From: Polaribacter batillariae
Lineage (GTDB): Bacteria > Bacteroidota > Bacteroidia > Flavobacteriales > Flavobacteriaceae
DNA length: 64,000 nt
NCBI RefSeq assembly: GCF_017498485.1
Contig: NZ_CP071795.1
Coordinates: 2,666,001 to 2,730,000 of the forward strand
Reading direction: 5' to 3'
The notes below the pieces were generated by a model. That model ran no database searches. It saw only the letters and a program-made list of their open reading frames with translations, and had not been told where the DNA came from. A program made the translations under genes and the position numbers. The stretch's first letter is position 1. Every line of letters begins with the position of its first letter. Of this stretch, positions 37,670 through 46,247 are shown piece after piece.

Positions 37670-38368
37670 TTACTCGAAAGCAAAATTTAAGAAAATACCA
37701 CGAGTTCCCATAAAGTTTATTGGTGCTGTCCACCTACTTTCGGGATCGTTATCATATTTAATTTCGTTGTTAATGGCAAAAACACCACGTATTGATGGAG
37801 AAAACTTAAAGAAATAGAGGTAAATGTCCACTCCAATACCTACTTCGTACATAAAGTTATGTGTTTTCATACGAAATTGCCCTGCAGAGTTATCATCTTG
37901 ATTTTTTTCGTTACTCGAAAAATTATAGTCGTAAGAAATGCCTCCTAATAAATACGGTCGAATATTATGATACCTGTCTGTACTAAATTTAAAAACCAAA
38001 GGAACATGTAAATAGGTAGAACTGGCTTCTCTAACACTATCTTGTTCTGTTGGTAAATGATTAAAATAAATCTTTTTAGAATTGCTAACCAAACCTGGCT
38101 CTAAGCGCAAATTTAAGTTTTTATGCAAACGTAAATCTGCAATTAAACCCACATTAAAACCTACAGTTGGTTCTACAGTTATGTTTGCATTCGCAATTGT
38201 ACTTTCTCTTAAGTTTAGTTTAAAATCATTTTGATTTACACCTAGATAAAAACCATAATGCAAAGGTCGTTTATCGAATGAAGGCAAATATTCTACGCGT
38301 TCTTTCTGTGCAAAAAACGAAATACTAACTAATAGAAAAAAACAAAAAAGTAGGTTTCTTTTACTCAT
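37670..38368 (-). CDS. porT: PorT-family T9SS/gliding outer-membrane protein
   Basis: A 232-residue protein with a signal peptide (ending SISFFAQ) and an outer-membrane barrel pattern: LHYGFYLGVNQNDFKL, VGFNVGLIADLRLHKNLNLRLEPGL, YLHVPLVFKFSTDRYHNIRPYLLGGISYDYN, and a C-terminal aromatic end LNFAFE. This is the PorT type, needed for type IX secretion in Bacteroidota. It directly follows ubiE (2-base gap), the usual flavobacterial arrangement. The frameshifted adhesin in this window would be a client of this system. Confidence 0.92.
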   Translation of the reverse strand: MSKRNLLFCFFLLVSISFFAQKERVEYLPSFDKRPLHYGFYLGVNQNDFKLNLRESTIANANITVEPTVGFNVGLIADLRLHKNLNLRLEPGLVSNSKKIYFNHLPTEQDSVREASSTYLHVPLVFKFSTDRYHNIRPYLLGGISYDYNFSSNEKNQDDNSAGQFRMKTHNFMYEVGIGVDIYLYFFKFSPSIRGVFAINNEIKYDNDPESRWTAPINFMGTRGIFLNFAFE

Positions 38369-38370
38369 AA

Positions 38371-39102
38371 TTACTTACGTGCTGTGTAAATTGTTGCAAC
38401 ACCAAAGGTTACAGGATTATCTTCTGTATGTGTAAACCCATTTTTTTGCAAAATATTGTTGAACGCTGCTCCGAAAGGAAAAGAATTCGCAGATTCCGAT
38501 AGATAAGAATACGCAACCTTGTCTTTCGAAAACAGTTTTCCAACGATAGGTAAAAATAAGTTTGTATATAGCTTGTACCCTTGTTTAAAAGGAAATTTAG
38601 TAGGGTTTGACGTTTCTAAAATCACCAAAACTCCATTTGGTTTTAAAACTCGGGCAATTTCTTTAATTCCTTTAGCTAAATTCGCAAAATTACGAACACC
38701 AAAGGAAACTGTAATAGCATCGAAAGTTGCATCTTCGAAAGGCATATCTTCGGAATCGCCCACCATCATTTCTATTTTATTGGAAAGTTTTGCTTTGGCT
38801 ATTTTTTGTTTGCCAACTTCTAGCATTCCTGCAGAAATATCTAAACCTACAATTCTATCAGGCTTTAAATCGGCCATCATTAGCGCTAAATCTCCTGTAC
38901 CTGTGGCAATGTCTAAAATTTGTTTTGGATGGTTTTTACCCACAATTTCTACCACTTTTTTACGCCATTTTATATCAATCCCTAAAGAAATTACACGGTT
39001 TAAGCCATCGTAATTTTTAGAGATGTTATCGAACATTTGGGTAACTTGTTCTTTTTTACCTAACTTAGAATTTTTATATGGATTTATTTTTTCTGCAGAC
39101 AT
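38371..39102 (-). CDS. ubiE: Demethylmenaquinone methyltransferase
   Basis: A class I SAM-dependent methyltransferase that makes menaquinone from demethylmenaquinone (also called menG). Family marks are [20 protein letters not shown], the SAM loop [28 protein letters not shown] and [15 protein letters not shown]. The frame opens at a GTG (39114), but the ATG at 39102 gives the normal start [12 protein letters not shown]. It is followed at once by porT. Confidence 0.96.
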   Translation of the reverse strand: MSAEKINPYKNSKLGKKEQVTQMFDNISKNYDGLNRVISLGIDIKWRKKVVEIVGKNHPKQILDIATGTGDLALMMADLKPDRIVGLDISAGMLEVGKQKIAKAKLSNKIEMMVGDSEDMPFEDATFDAITVSFGVRNFANLAKGIKEIARVLKPNGVLVILETSNPTKFPFKQGYKLYTNLFLPIVGKLFSKDKVAYSYLSESANSFPFGAAFNNILQKNGFTHTEDNPVTFGVATIYTARK

Positions 39103-39207
39103 AAATAAGCTCACCTTAATCCTCCTAAAGAGAGGTAACTACAGGGTGTAAACTGTGTTTTTGTTATTTTAATTTTCTATTGAAACAATGTAATATTCCG
39201 TTATAAC

Positions 39208-39227
39208 ATTCCCCTTTAGGGGGAATT
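39208..39227 (-). terminator. Hairpin after the NifU-family gene
   Basis: ATTCCCC-TTTA-GGGGGAATT forms a GC-rich stem 13 bases beyond the stop of the 39240-40145 gene. The tail on the minus strand is only partly T-rich. A looser cousin (CCTCCTAAAGAGAGG) lies near 39121-39136. Confidence 0.45.
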
Positions 39228-39239
39228 AAAGGCACTTTT

Positions 39240-40145
39240 TTACCCATTTATAGCTACAACCTCGTTAATTTGATTTGGTAGCATTTCTTTTAGTAAATTC
39301 TCGATTCCGTTTTTTAAAGTTGCTGTAGAAGATGGGCAACCACTACATGCGCCTTGTAAAATTACACTTACTACTTTATTCTCTTCGTCATAAGATCGAA
39401 AAGCAATATTACCTCCATCTCCTGCAACTGCTGGTTTTATGTATTCATCTAAAATATTTACAATTTGGGCAGAAACACCTTCTAATTTTACTTCCGGAAT
39501 TAATTCTTTTGTTCCTTCTGCAACAATTTCTTCTCTTGGTAATTCTTTAATAATTGTTTTTCCGTCTGCTAAATATTCGCGTATAAACGTTCTTACCTCA
39601 CCATACACCTCATTCCATTCTACCATATCGTATTTGGTAATTGAAACATAATTGTCGGAGATAAAAACTTCTTTTACGAAGGGAAAATTAAAAATTGCCA
39701 AAGCCAATGGAGACGATTCGCTTGCCTCGTCTATATTTTTAAACTCAACATCTGTTTGTGTTAACGCTTTGTTGGTGCCAAATTTCATTACAGATGGGTT
39801 GGGAGTTACTTCTGCATATACTTCAACAGCCTCTTTTTTAGAAGTTCTTTCTTCGTTTACCACTGCGTTTCCAGCATTTAAAAAAGTTTCTATCTGCTCT
39901 TTTACTTCTTCTTGTACGTCTTTCCACTCTAAAATATCGAAACGTTGTATTGCAATAAAATTAGCTGTAATAAATACTTTTTTTACGAATGGTAAATAAA
40001 ATAATTGTTGTGCTAAAGGCGAGTTTTTAGCTTCGTCTATATTGTTAAATTCGTAACTGCCTCCATTTATTAAAATACTGCTACTGTTATATTTTATAAT
40101 GGTATTGTTAGTTGTTTCTTGTATGGTAATTTTGATGTTTGACAT
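39240..40145 (-). CDS. NifU-family Fe-S scaffold with duplicated Nfu N domain
   Basis: An iron-sulphur cluster carrier of 301 residues. Two N-terminal Nfu_N domains follow one another (about 1-95 and 112-200), each with NIDEA…SPLA…FPFVK(K/E)VFI and a following (D/E)W segment. The C-terminal NifU domain has the cluster-binding CSGC (Cys267, Cys270) in GACSGCPSSTATLKNGIENLL. The doubled N domain is usual for Bacteroidota homologues as far as I recall. It works in the cytoplasm, delivering clusters to client enzymes. Confidence 0.93.
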   Translation of the reverse strand: MSNIKITIQETTNNTIIKYNSSSILINGGSYEFNNIDEAKNSPLAQQLFYLPFVKKVFITANFIAIQRFDILEWKDVQEEVKEQIETFLNAGNAVVNEERTSKKEAVEVYAEVTPNPSVMKFGTNKALTQTDVEFKNIDEASESSPLALAIFNFPFVKEVFISDNYVSITKYDMVEWNEVYGEVRTFIREYLADGKTIIKELPREEIVAEGTKELIPEVKLEGVSAQIVNILDEYIKPAVAGDGGNIAFRSYDEENKVVSVILQGACSGCPSSTATLKNGIENLLKEMLPNQINEVVAING

Positions 40146-40288
40146 TGTCTAAAAATTGAGTTGCAAAATTAAGGCAAAAAAGACAAATAGCATTGTTTTT
40201 AACGGTATAAAACTTTTTCGACTTCACTTCTAATAACATTTTTTATTTGCTATTAAAAGTGAAGCCGAAATTTATTTGTGTTTTTTAA

Positions 40289-41683
40289 TTACAGACTTAG
40301 GGAAACTGTTGCTGTAAAAATTCTATTGTCTATACTTAAATCTGCTGTATTTATTTGCGCTACAAACTGTGGGTAAACATCGTAAAAAGAGGTTCTGTTA
40401 TTGTTACTGTAAGCAAAATCTACTTTAAAGTTCCCAAAATTATAACCAGCTCCAAAAGAATAACCACTAATATTGTCGGAATCTAATGCTGCTTTATTTG
40501 GGTTTTCTTCGAACCTATAACCTCCTCTAACACTTAATTTATCAAATCGCCATTCTGCACCCATGTTAAAAGAATTGGTGCTTTTTAATTCATTTTCGAA
40601 AAATGTATTTTCTCCTGAAAAATCTCCATTTGATAATTTCATATTCGAATAATTTCTATTGATATAATCGAAACTAAACAAACCACTTTTACCAAATACC
40701 ACAGCAGCACTTGCTGTTAATTTACTCGGTGTTTTTAATCTATAAATTAAACTTTGGTTTAGAAAATTATCTCCAGCAGTGTTGTTGTAAATATTATTTG
40801 GGTCATTACTAACGGTAATTTCTGTATCCCCTTCAAAACCATCATTATCTACAATATTAGTATCTTCTATAATTTCTGTAAACCAAGTTGGCGTTTGGTA
40901 AGACAAACCGAATCTAAAATTTTGGTTTGCCTTGTAGATAAAACCTGCGTTTAAAGAAATTCCAGAACCTGATGTAAAGTTTTCTTGATAGAAGTTCGCG
41001 TCTAATGTGTTTCCATTTCCATCGCTATTAAACTCTAATAAATTAGATTGCTGACTAAAATTAAGATTGTAAAAATTAAATCCAGCACCTACGTACAATC
41101 TGTTTTGATATACAGATGAAAATGCCAAATTAATTTCATCCAATCCTCCTTTATAATTGTTTATAAATCTTTGATTTTCGTCTGAAACATTATAATCTAT
41201 TGTAGGGTTGTTATTATCTAAAGGAAAATCTCTAAATGTTGGTACTTCACTATTCCCTTCAATAATAAAATTGTCGTTAAAATCTTTAGAAAGTCTATAG
41301 TTAAAACCAATTGCAAATTTATTCCAATCAGATTTGTAAGCACTCTCAAAAACCAAAACTGCACCCGCTTGAGAAAAGTTAAAAAACTGATCTTGATTGT
41401 TTACGGTGTTCCCGTAAAAAGTAGATTGTATTTCTGTATTTCTACTATTTAATGTACCTGCAAACGAACTGTTATTAAAAACGGCCAAACCTGCTGGATT
41501 GATATTTATAGAAGAAATATCGCCACCTAATGCTCCAAAAGCACCTCCCATAGACGTAAAACGTGCAGTTCCGTTAGCATCATCTTGCGAGAAAAGCAAT
41601 GCTAATTCTTGATAATTTAAAGATTGAGCATAAGACGTTAAAGTTACTGCGAACAACGTCGCAAGTGTTATTATTTTTTTCAT
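40289..41683 (-). CDS. OmpP1/FadL-family outer-membrane porin
   Basis: A 464-residue barrel with a signal peptide (TLTSYAQ) followed by the family N-terminus: ELALLFSQDDANGTARFTSMGGAFGALGGDISSININPAGLAVFNNS, in which GGD…NPAG is the FadL hallmark. Many amphipathic strands follow up to a C-terminal FTATVSLSL. It likely moves hydrophobic molecules across the outer membrane. The upstream Arg/Ser-rich gene ends 30 bases before its start and may be co-transcribed. Confidence 0.93.
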   Translation of the reverse strand: MKKIITLATLFAVTLTSYAQSLNYQELALLFSQDDANGTARFTSMGGAFGALGGDISSININPAGLAVFNNSSFAGTLNSRNTEIQSTFYGNTVNNQDQFFNFSQAGAVLVFESAYKSDWNKFAIGFNYRLSKDFNDNFIIEGNSEVPTFRDFPLDNNNPTIDYNVSDENQRFINNYKGGLDEINLAFSSVYQNRLYVGAGFNFYNLNFSQQSNLLEFNSDGNGNTLDANFYQENFTSGSGISLNAGFIYKANQNFRFGLSYQTPTWFTEIIEDTNIVDNDGFEGDTEITVSNDPNNIYNNTAGDNFLNQSLIYRLKTPSKLTASAAVVFGKSGLFSFDYINRNYSNMKLSNGDFSGENTFFENELKSTNSFNMGAEWRFDKLSVRGGYRFEENPNKAALDSDNISGYSFGAGYNFGNFKVDFAYSNNNRTSFYDVYPQFVAQINTADLSIDNRIFTATVSLSL

Positions 41684-41713
41684 TTTAATTGTTTTTTTTA
41701 TTAGGCGATTTTT

Positions 41714-42982
41714 TTAATTTCCTCTTCTTCTGGATGAAGAAGATCTTCTAGATGAAGAGCTTCTTGAACTTCTAGATGAACTTGAAGTTGCTCTACTACT
41801 TGTTGCTCTTGATGATCTTGAACTTGTTGTTCTTGCAGGTGGAGTATAAGTTCTTCTTGCAACGCTCGATCTTCTAGCTGTAGAAGAACTACTTCTTCTT
41901 GTAGGAACTGTGGTAGATCGTCTAGTTGTAGATCTTCTAACGGCAGAAGAGTTGCTTCTTCTTATAGGAGATGTGGTAGATCGTCTAATCGTAGAACTAC
42001 TATTTCTTCTTGTAGAACTATTAAATCTACTTGCTGTAGGGCTATTTCCACCTCTTCTTCTAGAACTTGTACTCGAAGAACTTCTTCTTGTACTAGTACT
42101 ACTTCTTCTTCTCGAAGATGTGTTTGTAGAGCTTCTTCTAATCGTAGAAGATCTTCTATTTGGAGATATTGTACTAGACCTTCTTCTTGAAATAGTTGAA
42201 CTTGGGTTTCGAGAAGACGTTCTTCTTCTAGATGTTATAGAAGAGTTTGTTGTGCTTCCTCTTCTTCTGCTGTATGTATTGTTGTAAGCAGTTCTTCTAC
42301 CATAAGTTCTGTTTCTATGATAACGATAATTTCTATGGTTATAAAAACGATTGTTTCTATAAGGTGTTGCATAACCATAACCAAAATATGGGTTGTAAAA
42401 ACCTCCATACCAACCCCAAGCTAAGTTGTTGTGGTAAGGATGCCAATATGGGTTATATCCCCAAGCATTCCAGCCATTATACCATCTATTTCTAAATCTC
42501 CAGTTATTCCAACCCCAGCCCCAATTATTCCAGCCCCAGTTGTTATAACCCCAATTATTCCAGCCCCAAGTGTCCCAGCCAACTCCATAAAAATCATTCC
42601 AGTATGGGTCGTTAATTAAGTTTATATTTACAACAACATCGTTATTTGGGTTGTTACCCCAAGACGGATTTGTGTTGTAGTTTAAATTGTCTTCTAAATA
42701 CAATGTGTCAGGAGAATTGTAAGTATCTATGTCTGTAAAAAAATCAGAATTATCTAAACTTTCTAATCTTTCTAGTTCTTTTGTAAAATAATTATTGTTA
42801 TAATCGTTGTATTCTCTTTCATTAGCAACAATTACTTTCTTTTCTCTAACAGGGGTTTCGTCTCCATAAATACCATCATCAGAATAAACACTTTGATAAG
42901 TACCACAGGAAACCAGTAAGATACTAGATAGAAAAAATAAGAGAACTCGGTGTAAGCTGGATTTATAGTGAGATAATTTCAT
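41714..42982 (-). CDS. Lipoprotein with Trp/Asn-rich and Arg/Ser-rich repeats
   Basis: The ATG at 42982 gives MKLSHYKSSLHRV…SILLVSCGTYQS, a lipobox with Cys about residue 26. Three regions follow: an acidic segment (about 30-120), a Trp/Gly/Asn/Tyr-rich segment with repeated WGWNNW (about 130-215), and a C-terminal half made almost only of Arg, Ser and Thr (SSTRRSSSSTSSRRRGG type) encoded by imperfect 9-15 bp repeats at about 41725-42260. It is predicted to be on the envelope, with a very basic tail that could bind polyanions such as DNA or polysaccharide. Function unknown. Confidence 0.8.
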   Translation of the reverse strand: MKLSHYKSSLHRVLLFFLSSILLVSCGTYQSVYSDDGIYGDETPVREKKVIVANEREYNDYNNNYFTKELERLESLDNSDFFTDIDTYNSPDTLYLEDNLNYNTNPSWGNNPNNDVVVNINLINDPYWNDFYGVGWDTWGWNNWGYNNWGWNNWGWGWNNWRFRNRWYNGWNAWGYNPYWHPYHNNLAWGWYGGFYNPYFGYGYATPYRNNRFYNHRNYRYHRNRTYGRRTAYNNTYSRRRGSTTNSSITSRRRTSSRNPSSTISRRRSSTISPNRRSSTIRRSSTNTSSRRRSSTSTRRSSSSTSSRRRGGNSPTASRFNSSTRRNSSSTIRRSTTSPIRRSNSSAVRRSTTRRSTTVPTRRSSSSTARRSSVARRTYTPPARTTSSRSSRATSSRATSSSSRSSRSSSSRRSSSSRRRGN

Positions 42983-43158
42983 ATTGATATATTTTATGGT
43001 AAACATTAATTTTTAGAAAATTTGTTGAACAAAAAACGCTAAACTTACATAGGTTCTAACCTTTTTGTAGTAGTTTTGTACCGTTTTTGAAAATACTACG
43101 TTTTTTTTAACAAAAATTTCACTTTAAAGATAACAATATTTATGCCAAACTTCGAAAT

Positions 43159-44637
43159 ATGAGTAAACATTTAACAAAACGAGGAGAAGATTATTCCAAA
43201 TGGTATAACGAATTAGTTGTAAAAGCAGATCTTGCAGAAAACTCTGCAGTTAGAGGTTGTATGGTTATAAAACCTTATGGATTTGCGATTTGGGAAAAAA
43301 TGCAAGCAGAATTAGATAGAATGTTTAAAGAAACAGGGCATCAAAATGCTTATTTCCCTTTATTTGTTCCAAAAAGTTTATTTGAAGCTGAAGAAAAAAA
43401 TGCAGAAGGTTTTGCAAAAGAATGTGCAGTGGTAACTCATTATCGTTTACAAAACGACCCAGATAATGTTGGTAAATTACGTGTAGATCCAGAAGCAAAA
43501 TTAGAAGAAGAATTAGTGGTTAGACCAACTTCTGAAGCTATTATTTGGAATACCTATAAAGGATGGATTGAATCGTACAGAGATTTACCTTTGCTAATAA
43601 ACCAGTGGGCAAATGTAGTTCGCTGGGAAATGCGTACGCGCTTATTTTTAAGAACTGCAGAATTTTTATGGCAAGAAGGCCATACTGCACATGCCACAAG
43701 AACAGAAGCAATTATTGAAGCGAAACAAATGCAAAAAGTATATGCAACTTTTGCAGAAAACTTTATGGCAATGCCGGTTGTAAAAGGTTATAAGTCTAAC
43801 AGTGAGCGTTTTGCAGGAGCAGAAGATACTTATACGATTGAAGCTTTAATGCAAGATGGAAAAGCACTACAGGCTGGAACAAGCCACTTTTTAGGACAAA
43901 ACTTCGCCAAAGCTTTTGATGTAAAATTTACTTCTAAAGAAGGAAAACAAGAACATGTTTGGGCAACTTCTTGGGGCGTTTCTACACGTTTGATTGGTGG
44001 TTTAATTATGACACATTCAGACGACAATGGCTTGGTTTTACCCCCAAAATTGGCTCCAATACAAGTTGTAATTGTGCCTATATATAAAGGAGAAGATCAA
44101 TTAAATGCAATTTCAGAAAAAGTAGCTGTATTTGTAAAGGAATTTCGTGAAAAAGGAATTTCAGTTAAATTCGATAATAGAGATACGTTTAGGCCAGGCG
44201 CAAAGTTTGCTGAATACGAACTAAAAGGAGTTCCTGTAAGAATTGCTTTTGGCGGAAGAGATTTAGAAAATAACACAGTAGAAGTTGCTAGAAGAGATAC
44301 TTTCGAGAAACAAACAATTTCGCAAAACACGGTTGTGGACTTTGTTTGTAATTTATTAGAAGAAATACAAGAAAATCTATTTCAAAGAGCTTTCGATTAT
44401 AGAACGGAACATACCACAGAGGTAAACGACTTTAAAGAATTTAAAAAAGTAATAAAAAATAAAGGAGGTTTTGTTTCTGCACATTGGGATGGAACAGAAG
44501 AAACCGAAAATAAAATTAAAGAATACACAAAAGCGACCATTCGTTGTATTCCAAATGATGCAAAAGAAGAATCTGGAGTTTGTGTTTTTAGTGGAAAACC
44601 ATCCACAAAAAGAGTGCTTTTTGCAAAAGCGTATTAA
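43159..44637 (+). CDS. proS: Prolyl-tRNA synthetase, archaeal/eukaryotic-like type
   Basis: Charges tRNA-Pro. The 492-residue protein lacks the editing insertion of the E. coli type and starts like the archaeal-type enzymes ([39 protein letters not shown]). Class II motif 2 is [26 protein letters not shown] and motif 3 falls near [22 protein letters not shown]; the anticodon domain ([10 protein letters not shown]) and the C-terminal extension ending in KAY are present. This type is usual in Bacteroidota. Confidence 0.97.
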   Translation: MSKHLTKRGEDYSKWYNELVVKADLAENSAVRGCMVIKPYGFAIWEKMQAELDRMFKETGHQNAYFPLFVPKSLFEAEEKNAEGFAKECAVVTHYRLQNDPDNVGKLRVDPEAKLEEELVVRPTSEAIIWNTYKGWIESYRDLPLLINQWANVVRWEMRTRLFLRTAEFLWQEGHTAHATRTEAIIEAKQMQKVYATFAENFMAMPVVKGYKSNSERFAGAEDTYTIEALMQDGKALQAGTSHFLGQNFAKAFDVKFTSKEGKQEHVWATSWGVSTRLIGGLIMTHSDDNGLVLPPKLAPIQVVIVPIYKGEDQLNAISEKVAVFVKEFREKGISVKFDNRDTFRPGAKFAEYELKGVPVRIAFGGRDLENNTVEVARRDTFEKQTISQNTVVDFVCNLLEEIQENLFQRAFDYRTEHTTEVNDFKEFKKVIKNKGGFVSAHWDGTEETENKIKEYTKATIRCIPNDAKEESGVCVFSGKPSTKRVLFAKAY

Positions 44638-44750
44638 CTGTAATTAAACAACAATCTCTTTATTTTACAGGGAAAATAATGCCTTTATTGCTCTATAAAA
44701 AAGCGAATTCAAAAAAAAATTATGATTTTTTAAAATTTTTTAAAAAATTA

Positions 44751-44780
44751 TTGCAGAATTTAAAAAACGTTGTATATTTG
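44751..44780 (+). promoter_or_regulatory. Promoter of tRNA-Glu and rpsT
   Basis: A -33 TTG (44751-44753), 19 bases, then -7 TATATTTG (44773-44780), 31 bases before the tRNA. The layout is the same as at tRNA-Asn. Confidence 0.8.
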
Positions 44781-44811
44781 CATCCGCAATTGAGACATAC
44801 TCGATTGTTTT

Positions 44812-44883
44812 GGTCCGTTCGTCTAGGGGTTAGGACGCCAGGTTTTCATCCTGGTAACACGGGTTCGATTCCCGTACGGACTA
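44812..44883 (+). tRNA. tRNA-Glu (TTC)
   Basis: The acceptor arms GGTCCGT and ACGGACT pair fully. The anticodon arm CCAGGTTTTCATCCTGG carries TTC, and the T arm is ACGGGTTCGATTCCCGT. The discriminator is A, and the CCA end is not encoded in full. rpsT follows 36 bases later without a terminator between. Confidence 0.97.
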
Positions 44884-44919
44884 CAAATGTTTTAATAAAA
44901 AAACAAATAGAAAGAAATT

Positions 44920-45171
44920 ATGGCAAATCATAAGTCAGCATTAAAAAGAATTAGAAGTAACGAAGCGAAAAGGTTGCGTAACAAATATCAGCATAAAACT
45001 ACTCGTAATGCGGTTAGAGATTTACGTGCAACTGAAGACAAAAAAGAAGCTGCATCTAATTTAAGTAAAGTTATTTCTATGTTAGACAAACTAGCTAAGA
45101 AAAATATCATTCACAAAAATAAAGCAGCAAATTTAAAATCTAAATTAACAAAGCACGTAGCTGCATTGTAA
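44920..45171 (+). CDS. rpsT: 30S ribosomal protein S20
   Basis: An 83-residue, Lys/Arg-rich helical protein beginning [21 protein letters not shown], the S20 signature, and ending [11 protein letters not shown]. It binds 16S rRNA in the small subunit. It probably shares the promoter of the tRNA-Glu gene just upstream, so it would be read from a transcript processed at the tRNA. Confidence 0.97.
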   Translation: MANHKSALKRIRSNEAKRLRNKYQHKTTRNAVRDLRATEDKKEAASNLSKVISMLDKLAKKNIIHKNKAANLKSKLTKHVAAL

Positions 45172-45194
45172 GATTTTATAATTACATAATATTT

Positions 45195-45224
45195 AAAAGC
45201 TCCGAATTTTTATTCGGAGCTTTT
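45195..45224 (+). terminator. Terminator after rpsT
   Basis: AAAAGCTCCGAAT and ATTCGGAGCTTTT are exact inverted repeats around TTTT, followed by TTTT. It is a strong bidirectional-looking hairpin between the convergent rpsT and SpoU genes. Confidence 0.88.
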
Positions 45225-45263
45225 TTTTATAAAAACTAAAATTATTTCAAACGATAGTTGGTA

Positions 45264-45998
45264 TTAAACCTTAAACCTAGAAAACTCACTTAGCAAAATT
45301 GCTGTTGCAGTTGCTACATTTAAACTTTCTGTTTCTTGACTTTTGCCAAAACGTGGAATAGAAATTTTATTAGAAACCAGTTTTCTTACTTCTTTCGAAA
45401 CTCCATTTGCTTCATTTCCCATAATTAAAACACTTTCTGCTGGTAAAATGGTTTTATATACATTATTACCACTCATATCTGCTATAAATGTGGGTAATTT
45501 TGTTGTTGCTAAATACGTTTTTAGTTCTAAATAATAAATAGAAATTCTTGTTAAAGAACCCATAGAAGCTTGCACAACTTTTGCATTATAACAATCTACA
45601 GTGTCTTTAGAACATACCAATTGTGTTACGCCAAACCAATCGCATAAACGAATTATAGTACCTAAATTTCCAGGGTCGTTTATTGCATCTAAAGCAATTA
45701 TTAATCCTTTATTGGCAAGTTGTTTTTCTTTGGGAATTTTAAAAATTCCTAAAACTTTATTAGGCGTTTTTAAATTGCTTATTTTTTTTAAATCGGTCTC
45801 TAAAATTCGAACGATTTTTTCATCAGAAAGATTACAATCAAAATCATCTGTACAAAAAATAGTAGCTACTTCGAAAGAAGAGTTTAAAAGTTCGTTTACT
45901 ACTTTTATTCCTTCAGCAATAAATAATTTATGCTTTTGGCGATACTTTTTTTGAGATAAACTTGTTATTAGTTTAAGTTGATTTTTTGAAATACTCAA
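45264..45998 (-). CDS. SpoU/TrmH-family RNA 2'-O-methyltransferase
   Basis: A 244-residue SPOUT-class RNA methylase. The N-terminal substrate-binding part is ITSLSQKKYRQKHKLFIAEGIKVVNELL. The catalytic knot follows with ALDAINDPGNLGTIIRLCDWFG (motif 1), SVLIMGNEANGVSKEV (motif 2) and IPRFGKSQETESLNVATATAILL (motif 3). It resembles RlmB/TsnR-type rRNA methylases; the target nucleotide cannot be told from sequence alone. It is divergent from the BamA-like gene. Confidence 0.93.
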   Translation of the reverse strand: MSISKNQLKLITSLSQKKYRQKHKLFIAEGIKVVNELLNSSFEVATIFCTDDFDCNLSDEKIVRILETDLKKISNLKTPNKVLGIFKIPKEKQLANKGLIIALDAINDPGNLGTIIRLCDWFGVTQLVCSKDTVDCYNAKVVQASMGSLTRISIYYLELKTYLATTKLPTFIADMSGNNVYKTILPAESVLIMGNEANGVSKEVRKLVSNKISIPRFGKSQETESLNVATATAILLSEFSRFKV

Positions 45999-46247
45999 AA
46001 TAGACAGTTTTTTTAAATTTTAAATGTATGCTGAACTTTTTAAGCCGACAGTTTTTTTATTTATGAAAGCTTTTTTTTAAGCACAACCTTTGTTGCGACC
46101 TAAAAAATTCATACAAATAAAGGAAAAAAGAACCAGTATAAAAACCGAAAAGCAATCTGTTTTTGGGAGATAACCATTAATTAAATCTAAATGGAAATAA
46201 ACCGTTGAAAAATATTATTTTTGATGCTCGATTCTATTACTAAAGTA

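Noticed and set aside
41910..42287. 125-codon Leu/Glu/Val-rich frame antisense to the Arg/Ser-rich tail
   Set aside because: It is the complement of the low-complexity repeats; Leu-Leu-Glu is what their reverse strand encodes. No start signal or family.
44679..44933. 84-codon frame on the plus strand
   Set aside because: It runs straight through the tRNA-Glu gene and its promoter and into rpsT. The tRNA explains the sequence.
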